Shown one piece after another: positions 16,594 to 24,345 of a stretch of 57,816 nucleotides of DNA. The stretch is taken from positions 8,256 through 66,071 of the forward strand of contig NZ_KB889694.1 of NCBI RefSeq assembly GCF_000372745.1, read 5' to 3'. The notes under the pieces were generated by a model. The model did no database searches. It was not told where the DNA came from and was given only the letters and a program-made list of their open reading frames with translations. The stretch is from Embleya scabrispora DSM 41855 (GTDB lineage Bacteria > Actinomycetota > Actinomycetes > Streptomycetales > Streptomycetaceae). How positions within the stretch are numbered: the first letter of the stretch is position 1; each line of letters opens with the position of its first letter. The position numbers were made by a program, and so were the translations under genes.

Positions 16594-17433
16594 TCACGCG
16601 TCCGGCACGCGGCCCAGGCCACCGATCATGGTCAGGCCCGCGTACGCCGAGTCGTCCGTCACCGGCGCGTCCGGGCGCCAGCGCGGCAGGAAGACCACGC
16701 CCGGGTCGACGAGTTCGGTGCCCTCGAAGAAGCTCTCGACGGTCTCCCGGCTGCGGAACCGGCCGCTGCCCAGAGTGGACAGGAACAGCCGCTCCAACTC
16801 GCGTCCCTCGGGCGTGGCATCGCTGAAGTGCGTGATGAACACGAAGCTCCCGGGAGCCAACGCCGTGCGGTAGGCCCGGACCAGTCCCGCCGGGTCGTCC
16901 TCGTCCGCGAGATGGTGCAGCACCGCGACCAGGAGCAGGCCCACCGGCCGCTTCAAGTCCAGGAGTTCGACGACCTCCGGTCGGGAGAGCACGCCGCGGG
17001 CGTCGCGCACGTCGGCGGTCACCACGCGGGTACGGTCGTTCTCGGCCAACAGCGCGCGCCCGTGCGCGAGCACGATCGGATCGTTGTCGACGTAGACGAC
17101 CCGCGCTTCGGGGTTGTGTTCCTGGGCCACCTCGTGGGTGTTGCGCACGGTCGGCAGCCCCGAACCCAGGTCGAGGAACTGGTCGATGCCGCACTCGGCC
17201 ATGTACCGCACGCCGCGCTCCAGGATCGCCCGGTTCAGCCCCGCGCCGACCCGGGCGTTGGGCATCGCGGCCATCGCCTTGTCGGCGATCGCCCGATCCA
17301 CCGCGAAGTGGTCCTTGCCGCCCAGGACCGCGTCGTAGACCCGCGCGACACTGGGCACACCCACATCGACGCCGGGGGTCTCCGGCCAGTCGTCGGCCTC
17401 GTCGTTCGACGGCACCCGCCACTCGTCCGACAC
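16594..17433 (-). CDS. SAM-dependent methyltransferase, Methyltransf_19 (DUF574) family
   Basis: 279 residues. The GTG start at 17433 follows a GGGGGGAAA ribosome site. The N-terminal text PSVARVYDAVLGGKDHFAVD is the family hallmark. The SAM pocket follows in FLDLGSGLPTVRNTHEVAQ, VVYVDNDPIVLAHGRALL and VGLLLVAVLHHLADEDDP. The family is very abundant in Streptomyces and its substrates are mostly unknown. The gene is convergent with the chitinase. No operon partner is visible, and about 370 bases of non-coding DNA precede it. Confidence 0.9.
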   Translation of the reverse strand: MSDEWRVPSNDEADDWPETPGVDVGVPSVARVYDAVLGGKDHFAVDRAIADKAMAAMPNARVGAGLNRAILERGVRYMAECGIDQFLDLGSGLPTVRNTHEVAQEHNPEARVVYVDNDPIVLAHGRALLAENDRTRVVTADVRDARGVLSRPEVVELLDLKRPVGLLLVAVLHHLADEDDPAGLVRAYRTALAPGSFVFITHFSDATPEGRELERLFLSTLGSGRFRSRETVESFFEGTELVDPGVVFLPRWRPDAPVTDDSAYAGLTMIGGLGRVPDA

Positions 17434-17805
17434 GTTTCCCCCCGACCGGATCCGACGCAACGTCACCCCCACGGGACGGCCCGCGCAGAGGAGATTATCC
17501 GCCGCACACGCAGCCGGCCACGCCCCGCCGACTCCGTACCGCGACTGTTACAACACGAGCTGCGCTCCGAACCCCACCCGCGTCCTTGGTGTCGGGCGGG
17601 CGCTGCCTTGATGGTCGCCGCCGAACGTTCTTCGGGGACGTGGCGGTTGGCCATGTGGTACGGGGTGCTCGGGCGTGCTCGGGCACGCAGACTGCCGAAG
17701 GGCCCGCGATCACCCTCGTTTCAGTGGGACAGCCCCAACTCACCTGCACGCAGCCCCGCCTGGAAGCGGGAGTCGGCCTCGAGGTCGGCCATCAGCTGCG
17801 AGTCG

Positions 17806-18210
17806 ATTGCCGAACGGTTCGCGGTCCTGGCCGAGCTCCGCTCGGAGGGACTGATCCGGAACCTGGGTGTCAGCAACGTCGACGCCGCCCAACTGGCTGA
17901 GGCCCGGGGGATCGCGCCCGTCACGGCGGTGCAGAACCGGCACACCGGCGACACGGGGTTGCTGCCCGAGTGCGAGGAGGCGGGCATCGCGTATGTGCCG
18001 TACTTTCCGCTCGGCGGCGGCGTCGGCAGCGGCCCGTTCGACGCCGAACGGCTCGGCAGGGTCGCGGCACGCCTGGGCGCGACCACCGCGCAGGTCGCGA
18101 TCGCCTCGCTGTTGGCGAAGTCGCCGTCGGCGCTGGCCATTCCGGGCACCGGCTCGCTGGATCATCTGGAGGAGAACCTCGCGGCGAGCGATCTCCGCCT
18201 CCGGGAGTCG
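17806..18210 (+). pseudogene. C-terminal remnant of an aldo/keto reductase
   Basis: A frame with strong homology-like text but no N-terminal half. AVLAELRSEGLIRNLGVSN, VTAVQNRHTGDT, GIAYVPYFPLGGG and SALAIPGTGSLDHLEENLAA match the second half of the aldo/keto reductase barrel, including the NADPH-contacting GTGSLDHLEEN region. The catalytic Asp-Tyr-Lys-His set of the first half is missing. The reading frame upstream (17434-17805) carries nothing recognisable. The end also drifts into Pro-rich nonsense after about 18210, so the gene is truncated at both ends. Confidence 0.75.
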
Positions 18211-18401
18211 GCCTGGCTGCCCTGCCCATTGCCGCCGCCCGCCCGATCCACGACCCCCGCTTCCGCACCAAGGCCGCGGGCCTCCACCGTGCGCTGCCGG
18301 CTCGCGCGGGACGCGGGCGCGGCGACCGCCCCCGTGAGCGGTCGCCGCGCACCCGCGCACCCGCGCCTCCCGCGCAAGGCCACCCGGGTGCGCCCCGAGC
18401 C

Positions 18402-19364
18402 TCAGCCGGGCAGGCCGTCGCGGCGGTTGCGGGCGAGCACGGACAGCAGTTCGTATCCGACGTGCGCGGCGGCGATGCCGGTCAGCTCCGCGTGGTCGTA
18501 GGCGGGCGCGACCTCGACGATGTCCGCGCCGACGACGTCCAGGCCGACCAAACCGCGCAGCGTGTTGAGCAGTTCCCGGCTGGTCAGACCGCCCGCTTCC
18601 GGCGTGCCGGTGCCGGGCGCGTGCGCCGGGTCGAGCACATCGATGTCCACCGAGACGTACACCGGCCCCGTGCCGAGCCGGCGGCGCATGCGCTCCACCA
18701 CCGAGGCGACCGTGGCGTCCTGGTAGTCGTCGCTGTGCACGACCTGGAAGCCCAGCACGCCGTCCTCGCGCAGGTCGTCGGGGCCGTACAGCGGCCCCCG
18801 GATGCCCACGTGCAGACAGCGGGTCGGGTCCAGCAGGCCCTCCTCCGACGCCCGGCGGAAGGGCGTGCCGTGGGTGTACGGCTCGCCGAAGTAGGTGTCC
18901 CACGTGTCCAGATGCGCGTCGAAGTGCACCACCGCGACCGGACCGTGCTCGGCGGCCACCGCGCGCAGCAGCGGCAGCGCGATGGTGTGGTCGCCGCCGA
19001 TGGTCAGCAACCGGGTGCCGCGCGCCGAGAACGCGCGGGCCGCCTGCTCCAGATCGGCGATCGCGGCACCGATGTCGAACGGGTTGACCGCGATGTCGCC
19101 CGCATCGGCGACCTGCTGCTCGGCGAACGGCGACACGTCCAGGGCCGGGTTGTAGGGCCGCAGCAGCTTCGAGGAGGCACGCACGTGCGCGGGGCCGAAC
19201 CGGGCGCCGGGTCGGTAGCTCACGCCGCTGTCGAACGGAACACCGACCACCGCGACGTCCACGTGCTCGACCTCGTCGGCACGCGGCAGGCGCGCGAAGG
19301 TGGTGGGTCCCGCGAAGCGCGGTACACGTGTGGCGTCGATGGGGCCCTGGGGAGCGCCGGTCAT
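18402..19364 (-). CDS. speB: Agmatinase/ureohydrolase family protein
   Basis: 320 residues. The binuclear manganese ligands are visible in [23 protein letters not shown] and [19 protein letters not shown]. The family hydrolyses guanidino groups to urea: agmatine to putrescine, or guanidinobutyrate or related compounds. The exact substrate is not readable. The ATG at 19364 overlaps the stop of the nitrilase-family gene by four bases (ATGA). Together with the broken permease it forms a three-gene catabolic operon facing the divergent PucR regulator, which supports a role in nitrogen scavenging. Confidence 0.85.
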   Translation of the reverse strand: MTGAPQGPIDATRVPRFAGPTTFARLPRADEVEHVDVAVVGVPFDSGVSYRPGARFGPAHVRASSKLLRPYNPALDVSPFAEQQVADAGDIAVNPFDIGAAIADLEQAARAFSARGTRLLTIGGDHTIALPLLRAVAAEHGPVAVVHFDAHLDTWDTYFGEPYTHGTPFRRASEEGLLDPTRCLHVGIRGPLYGPDDLREDGVLGFQVVHSDDYQDATVASVVERMRRRLGTGPVYVSVDIDVLDPAHAPGTGTPEAGGLTSRELLNTLRGLVGLDVVGADIVEVAPAYDHAELTGIAAAHVGYELLSVLARNRRDGLPG

Positions 19365-20251
19365 CGCTCGGTCCTTTCGGTGGTGGGGCGATCATTGGCA
19401 ACGGTCGGGTCGGTAAGGGAAGCGGCCAGGATCGACCCGTACAACTCCGGTCTGCGGTCGGCGAACACGTCGTTGTGTGCGCCGATTCGCTTGTCTCGGG
19501 CCTCGGCGAGCCGGCAGCGGGCCGGCAGCAGGTGTTCGGCGTCCTCGGCGGGTGGTCCGGCGAGCGGGAAGCCGTCCGGGTCGACGATGATCGAGCCGCC
19601 GACCCATGTGGTGCCGCGTTCGGGTCCGGCGCGGTCGCACGCGGCGATGAACACCCGGTTCACCGCGGCGTTCGCCTGCACCCGGATGTCCTCCGCGGGC
19701 CGCTCGCCGGCGGGCCTGGGCGCGAACGGCCGGTTCACCGGCGCGCACAGCAGCTCCGCGTCGCGCAGCGTCGCGGAGCGCACCCACTCGGGGAACTCCA
19801 CGTCGTAGCAGACCAACACCGCGATTCGACCCGCGGTAGTGTCCACCACGGGCGGCAACTCCCGTCCGGGGACGAACAATTCCGCCTCGCGACCCCACAG
19901 GTGCGCCTTGCGGTAGCAGACCCGCACCCCGCTCGGGTCGACCAGCACCGCCGAGTTGCGAATCGCCCCGTCGGCATCGCGCTCGGCGAAGCCGCCGACC
20001 ACGATCAGGTCGTATCGACGGGCCGCCTCGACCCAGCCCGTCACGGTCGGCCCGTCCACCGGCTCGGCGAGCGCCGCCGCCTCGGCCGCGTCGCGCATCA
20101 CGTAGCCGCTGTTGACCAGTTCGGGCAGCACCAGCACGTCGGCACCGGCCTCGGCGGCGCGTTCGATCGCGGCCAGCGCGGCCCGGCGATTGCCCGCCAC
20201 GTCGCCGACGGACAGCGCGAGCTGCGCGCAGGCCACCACGGTCTCGGTCAT
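19361..20251 (-). CDS. Carbon-nitrogen hydrolase (nitrilase superfamily)
   Basis: 296 residues. The catalytic triad is clear: Glu44 in LPELVNSGY, Lys115 in YRKAHLWG and Cys148 in [11 protein letters not shown]. Members hydrolyse non-peptide C-N bonds (amides, N-carbamoyl compounds). Given the neighbouring ureohydrolase, an N-carbamoyl or amide intermediate of guanidino-compound breakdown is a reasonable guess. The start ATG at 20251 gives [20 protein letters not shown]. It begins one base after the stop of the permease remnant and overlaps the agmatinase start, so all three were coupled. Confidence 0.88.
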   Translation of the reverse strand: MTETVVACAQLALSVGDVAGNRRAALAAIERAAEAGADVLVLPELVNSGYVMRDAAEAAALAEPVDGPTVTGWVEAARRYDLIVVGGFAERDADGAIRNSAVLVDPSGVRVCYRKAHLWGREAELFVPGRELPPVVDTTAGRIAVLVCYDVEFPEWVRSATLRDAELLCAPVNRPFAPRPAGERPAEDIRVQANAAVNRVFIAACDRAGPERGTTWVGGSIIVDPDGFPLAGPPAEDAEHLLPARCRLAEARDKRIGAHNDVFADRRPELYGSILAASLTDPTVANDRPTTERTER

Positions 20252-20252
20252 G

Positions 20253-20988
20253 TCACATCCCCAACGGCGCGTCCGCGCCTTCGAGTTCGGCCGCACTCGC
20301 GCGTTCCGCCGCCCGCTCGGCGGTCAGGTCCAGGTCGCGGCACAACCACGCGTACAGCGCCCCGCCGACCAGCAGGCCGACCACGAAGGACAGGTCCGCG
20401 CCGTCGAGCGCGTCGGCCACCGGGCCGGTGAAGAAGCTGGTCTTGAAGAACGGAATCATCGCCGCGAAGCCGACCACATACGCGGTCAGGCCGCGCCAGG
20501 ACCAGCGGCCGTAGATACCGCGCGGGTCGAAGATCGCGGTCACCGCGTAGTGGCCCCGGCGAACCAGGTAGAAGTCCACCAGGTTGACCGCGGTCCACGG
20601 AATCAGGAAGGACAGCATCATGAGCACGAAGTCGTTGAAGCTGCCCAGGTAGTCGTCCGGGAGCACGATCGCGACCACGAAGCACCACGGCGAGCGCGGA
20701 CCAGCCCAGGCCCAGGCCCAGGGCGGGGCCGATGAAGCCGGTGACCATCGTGGTGAGCACGAAGTTGCCGGTGAACCGGAAGGGGCCCTGGTGCCACACC
20801 TTGCCGTGCCGCTCCCGGGCCGGTACGTAGTCGATCGAGCGGGTCTCGATGGCCACGCCGCCAGCGCGCCCGGCGGCGTCGGGGCGGAGGCCGGCGGTGA
20901 CCGGACCGGTCGCCGAAGGCGCGACGGCGGAGCGGGCGGCGAGGCCGCCGGTGGCGGGGGCCGCGCGCGGTGGCCTGGTGGCGTCCAT
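20253..20988 (-). pseudogene. NCS1-family nucleobase/cation symporter with internal deletion and frameshift
   Basis: The ATG at 20988 (GGAGGG upstream) opens an NCS1-type start with TRSIDYVPARERHGKVWHQG and RFTGNFVLTTMVTGFIGP, then GLGLGWSALAVV. Near 20684 the reading frame slips. The other frame carries a typical NCS1 C-terminal part: VLPDDYLGSFNDFVLMMLSF, NLVDFYLVRRGHYAVTAIFD, RGIYGRWSWRGLTAYVVGFA, ending at 20253. The middle helices are missing: an intact member is close to 480-500 residues, while this would be about 245. So the transporter is inactive, although its downstream enzymes remain intact. Confidence 0.82.
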
Positions 20989-21138
20989 GGGCCCTCCTGC
21001 GGTCCTGCGCGGTCGACGCGTCGGGGACGACGGTCGGTGGACGACGCGTGGTCGGTGGGATGACGCTTGAAGGTACGCCCGGTTAACCACCGTAAACGAT
21101 CGATATCGTGTCGAATCTGATCCGGATGGGTGGACACT

Positions 21139-22806
21139 ATGTCCATGCCCTCGTCGTCCGTGCCCTCGTCGACCACTCCACCCACCGTGCCCACCGTGCC
21201 CACCGGTCGATCCACGATGCCCGATTTCTCCGGAGTGTTGCGGATCTCCGATCTGGTCGCCCTGCCCGACCTGCACCTGGCGGTCGCCTCCGGGGCCGAG
21301 CACCTGGATCGGCGGGTCGAGGCCGCGCACGTGTCCGAGTTGCTCACCCCGGGCCACTGGCTCCAGGGCGGCGAGCTGCTCATGACGATCGGCCTGCTCC
21401 TGCCGATGACCGATGCGGACTGCACCGCGTACGTGCGCGACGTCGCGGGCGCGGGCGCCTGTGCCCTCGCGCTGGGCCTGGGCCGGGACCTGCCGCACCA
21501 GCGGGCGCCGCGACCGCTGGTGCGGGCCGCCCGGGCGGCCGGTCTGCCGCTGCTCACCGTTCCCGACGAGGTGCCCTTCATCGCGGTCACCAAGGCCGTG
21601 TTCGAGGCCCTGGCCGCCCGGCAGCGGTTGGCCCTGGAGCACGCGTTCGAGGCGCAGCGCCGATTGACCAGCGCCGCCGCCTCCGGCAACGGTGTGCTGG
21701 CCACGCTGCGCGCGTGGCGGGCGGCGACCGGGGTGGACGCGATCGTCGCCGACCCGGTGGGCCGATTGGTCGCGGACAGTCTGGCCAGGCCGCCCGACGC
21801 ACCGGGGGCGGACGGCTCGGCGGACGCGGTGGCGCTGCTGGCGGCGAGTACCGACCTGATCCACCGGGTGGCCGCGCGGGGCCTGCACGGCAGCGGGAGC
21901 AGCAGCGGCGCCAAGGGAGTGCGGGTGGAGGTGCAGCCGCTGGGTGCCCGGCGGCTGCGTGGGTTGCTGGTGCTGGCCGGTCCGGTCGAGTCGGCGGCCC
22001 GGCTGCTGGTGTCCGGCCTGGTGTCGCTGTTGTCCCTGGAGCTGGAGCGTCGGCACCTGGCCGACGAGCCGGTTCGGCGCCGGCGAGCCGCGCTGTTGGG
22101 CCGGCTGCTCGCCTCGGGCACCACCGCCGAGCAGGCGCGGGACGTGCTGGCCGCCGCGGGGCTGGCGGCCGAGGAGGTGCGCGGCGTGGTGGTGGGCCCG
22201 GACGCCGATCCGGCGCGGGCGGACCCGACGGCCGCGGACACCGCGCGGGCCGACGCCGCCGAGCTCGCCGCCGACCTGGCACTCGCCCTGCCCGGTGGTC
22301 TGGTCCGGGTGGTCGGCGGTGCGGTGGAGGCGGTGTTGGGCGCGGAGCTGGACGTACGGGCCGTGCTGGGCCGGTTCGCGCCCGGTCGGCCCGCGGGCAT
22401 CGGCCCGGCCGGTGTGCCCGAGGCGGCCGGGTCCTCGATCCGCCAGGCGCGCGGCCTGCTCGCGGTGAGCCGGGCCGCCGGACAACCGGTGGAGGCCCGG
22501 CACGGCACCGCGAGCCGACTCTTGCTCGGTCTGGCCGACGCCCGCACGCTGGCCGGCTACGCGGACGCGGTGCTGGGGCCGATCGACGCGGCCGACCCGA
22601 GCGGCGAATTGGTCGCGACGCTGGCCACGTGGTTGGAGACCGGCGGGTCCTGGGACGAGACGAGTCGCCGCCTGGACGTGCATCGGCACACCGTGCGCAA
22701 TCGGGTGGACAAGGCGATGCGATTGGCGGGCCGGCGCCCCGAGGACGGCGACGATCGCTTCGACCTGTGGCTGGCGGCCCGCATCCGCCGCGACAGTCCC
22801 GGTTGA
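21139..22806 (+). CDS. PucR-family transcriptional regulator
   Basis: 555 residues. An N-terminal PucR domain (ISDLVALPDLHLAVASGAEH ... GGELLMTIGLLL) is followed by a variable middle part and a C-terminal HTH_30 domain with ETSRRLDVHRHTVRNRVDKA. PucR-type proteins activate purine, allantoin and related nitrogen-catabolic genes in response to a metabolite. I chose the ATG at 21139; a GTG at 21130 and an ATG at 21145 are also possible. It is divergent from the permease remnant-nitrilase-agmatinase operon with a short promoter region between, so it most likely controls that operon. Confidence 0.9.
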   Translation: MSMPSSSVPSSTTPPTVPTVPTGRSTMPDFSGVLRISDLVALPDLHLAVASGAEHLDRRVEAAHVSELLTPGHWLQGGELLMTIGLLLPMTDADCTAYVRDVAGAGACALALGLGRDLPHQRAPRPLVRAARAAGLPLLTVPDEVPFIAVTKAVFEALAARQRLALEHAFEAQRRLTSAAASGNGVLATLRAWRAATGVDAIVADPVGRLVADSLARPPDAPGADGSADAVALLAASTDLIHRVAARGLHGSGSSSGAKGVRVEVQPLGARRLRGLLVLAGPVESAARLLVSGLVSLLSLELERRHLADEPVRRRRAALLGRLLASGTTAEQARDVLAAAGLAAEEVRGVVVGPDADPARADPTAADTARADAAELAADLALALPGGLVRVVGGAVEAVLGAELDVRAVLGRFAPGRPAGIGPAGVPEAAGSSIRQARGLLAVSRAAGQPVEARHGTASRLLLGLADARTLAGYADAVLGPIDAADPSGELVATLATWLETGGSWDETSRRLDVHRHTVRNRVDKAMRLAGRRPEDGDDRFDLWLAARIRRDSPG

Positions 22807-22845
22807 TCGTGCGCCGTCCCCCGGCGCCGGCCCACCGCTATTCGA

Positions 22846-23346
22846 CTACTGTCCGACGACCTTTCGCACCCGGGGCGCAGCCGACGGCGCGGTCGGCGCG
22901 GACTCGGCGGACGACGTGGATGCGGTCGAGGCGTCGGCGCCGCCACGCGCCAGGAGTCGTTCCAGCGCGAAGCTGCCCGATCCGAACACCACGATCAGCA
23001 GCAACGACCAGCAGAACATTGCGGATGCCTCACCACCGTTTCGGAGCGGCCACAGATCCAGTTTCTGGTGTTCGGTGAAGTAGGCGTAGGCCATCGATCC
23101 GGACGAGACGAACGCGGCGAACCGAGTGCCCAGGCCGAGCAACACCAGCCCCCCGCCCACGAGTTGAATGACGGCCGCGTACCAGCCGGGCCAGGTGCCG
23201 GCGGACAGGGTGCCCCGCCCGCCGTCCGGGAAGCCGAACAACGAGGCGGTGCCGTGGCAGGTGAAGAGCAGCCCGACGACGATACGGAACAGGCCCAGTA
23301 CATGGGGCTTGGCAGATTCGATGACGGCGTGCGGAACGGGTGACAT
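22846..23346 (-). CDS. DoxX-family membrane protein
   Basis: 166 residues with four predicted transmembrane helices (LFRIVVGLLFTCHGTASLFG, YAAVIQLVGGGLVLLGLG, AAFVSSGSMAYAYF, FCWSLLLIVVFGSGSFALE) and a polar Ser/Ala-rich tail. Actinobacterial DoxX-like proteins are linked to thiosulfate/quinone or redox-stress functions, but this branch is not assigned. AGGAG precedes the ATG at 23346. A DasR-like operator lies 32 bases upstream of the start, which suggests co-regulation with the chitinase. It is convergent with the PucR gene. Confidence 0.85.
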   Translation of the reverse strand: MSPVPHAVIESAKPHVLGLFRIVVGLLFTCHGTASLFGFPDGGRGTLSAGTWPGWYAAVIQLVGGGLVLLGLGTRFAAFVSSGSMAYAYFTEHQKLDLWPLRNGGEASAMFCWSLLLIVVFGSGSFALERLLARGGADASTASTSSAESAPTAPSAAPRVRKVVGQ

Positions 23347-23377
23347 CGGACGGCTCCTGGGGGACGGAGTGCGGGAG

Positions 23378-23393
23378 ATTGGTCCAGACCAGT
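23378..23393. promoter_or_regulatory. DasR-responsive-element-like site upstream of the DoxX gene
   Basis: ATTGGTCCAGACCAGT matches 14 of 16 positions of the published dre consensus ACTGGTCTAGACCAGT, closer than the two chitinase sites. It is the only other copy of the TGGTCCAGACCA core I found in the window. It is placed to control the DoxX gene on the minus strand, and possibly transcription to the right. Confidence 0.65.
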
Positions 23394-24345
23394 TTCGGTA
23401 GGCCGTCCGTGTGCGGACAATGCCGCGCTCGGCAACCGGCACAAAGTGGCAAGGAGTGCGAGTGGACACCATCGGGCGAACCGAGCACCCTTCACCGATC
23501 GCGGTGCCGGCCAACAAAGTGAGAGTTGCAACAGGGGCGCAACGACACCCAAGTTTCGTTTGACGTCCGGTGGATTCGCGGGGACAGTGTGTGTGCGCAC
23601 CGATGCGAACAGTTGCCCTACCCGCGATCGGGCGTTTCCTGGTCGACCCCGCACCCCCTTGCGAGGAGTGATCCGCTCATGGGCGTTTTTGCGTCGAAGG
23701 CTCGCGGCCGAACGATCCCGACAGGGTCGGCGCGCTGTCCGAGGACGCCGTTGCGGGGCGCGAACACCGGTGCTTCGGCCGGGAGTTCACCTCGGATGAG
23801 CCGACTCCCGCACCCGAGCTAGCCGATGCGCTCCGCTGCCGATCACTCATGACGCGCGTGCGGACGCCCGCCGATCGAGGCTCCGGGCCGGTTCGTATCG
23901 GCCGCCGGCGCAGGGCGATCGGGCCGTTTCCGAAACGGAAGCGGAAGTGCCGCTACCGGCCGCTCCGGTCGCCTGCGGAGCACCCGACCCGGGCGCTGCC
24001 GGCGCCGACCCCGGGTGCGACCGGCGCGGGAGGCCGCCGGCCACCGGTCCCGCGCCCACCCCGCGCCCGGTCGACCGCGTCCGCCCCCGGCAGGCCGCCC
24101 CTCGGGCCCACCGCCGTCGCATGTCCCCTCCCATCGACCATCGTTCAGGGATCCCAGCCCGTGTTGCGATTACTCCGCCGTCCTCCTCACGTCGCCGACG
24201 CGGCCCGATCCGGTCACCGCGATCTGCACATCCCCGCTCGCGCCGCCCGGCCCGCGAGTACCGCTGCGCGCAGGCAACCCCCGGCGGGACCACGCCAGTT
24301 CGCGTCCGCCCGGCTCCGCCGACCCGGTCCCGGGAGCGAACGCGG
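23394..24345. other. Roughly 1 kb without a confident gene
   Basis: This stretch holds a possible 33-codon ORF (23462-23563, listed separately). An ATG at 23679 has a GAGGAG site, but its frame (MGVFASKARGRTIPTG...) soon loses coding character while a neighbouring frame (DAVAGREHRCFGREFTSDEP) looks better, again suggesting a frameshifted small gene. From 23850 to 24345 all frames are Pro/Arg-rich; the in-frame upstream extension of the kinase gene is not believable. Confidence 0.4.
23462..23563 (+). CDS. Possible small protein (33 aa)
   Basis: A GTG at 23462 follows AAGGAG at a good distance. The short frame reads VDTIGRTEHPSPIAVPANK... and stops at 23563. I do not recognise it. It is divergent from the DoxX gene and shares the region holding the DasR-like site. 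Spacing and ribosome site are the only support. Confidence 0.25.
   Translation: MDTIGRTEHPSPIAVPANKVRVATGAQRHPSFV

Noticed and set aside
23947-24345. Upstream extension of the sensor-kinase gene by 133 codons
   Set aside because: Pro/Arg/Ala-rich text without domain character; the ATG at 24346 has a proper ribosome site.
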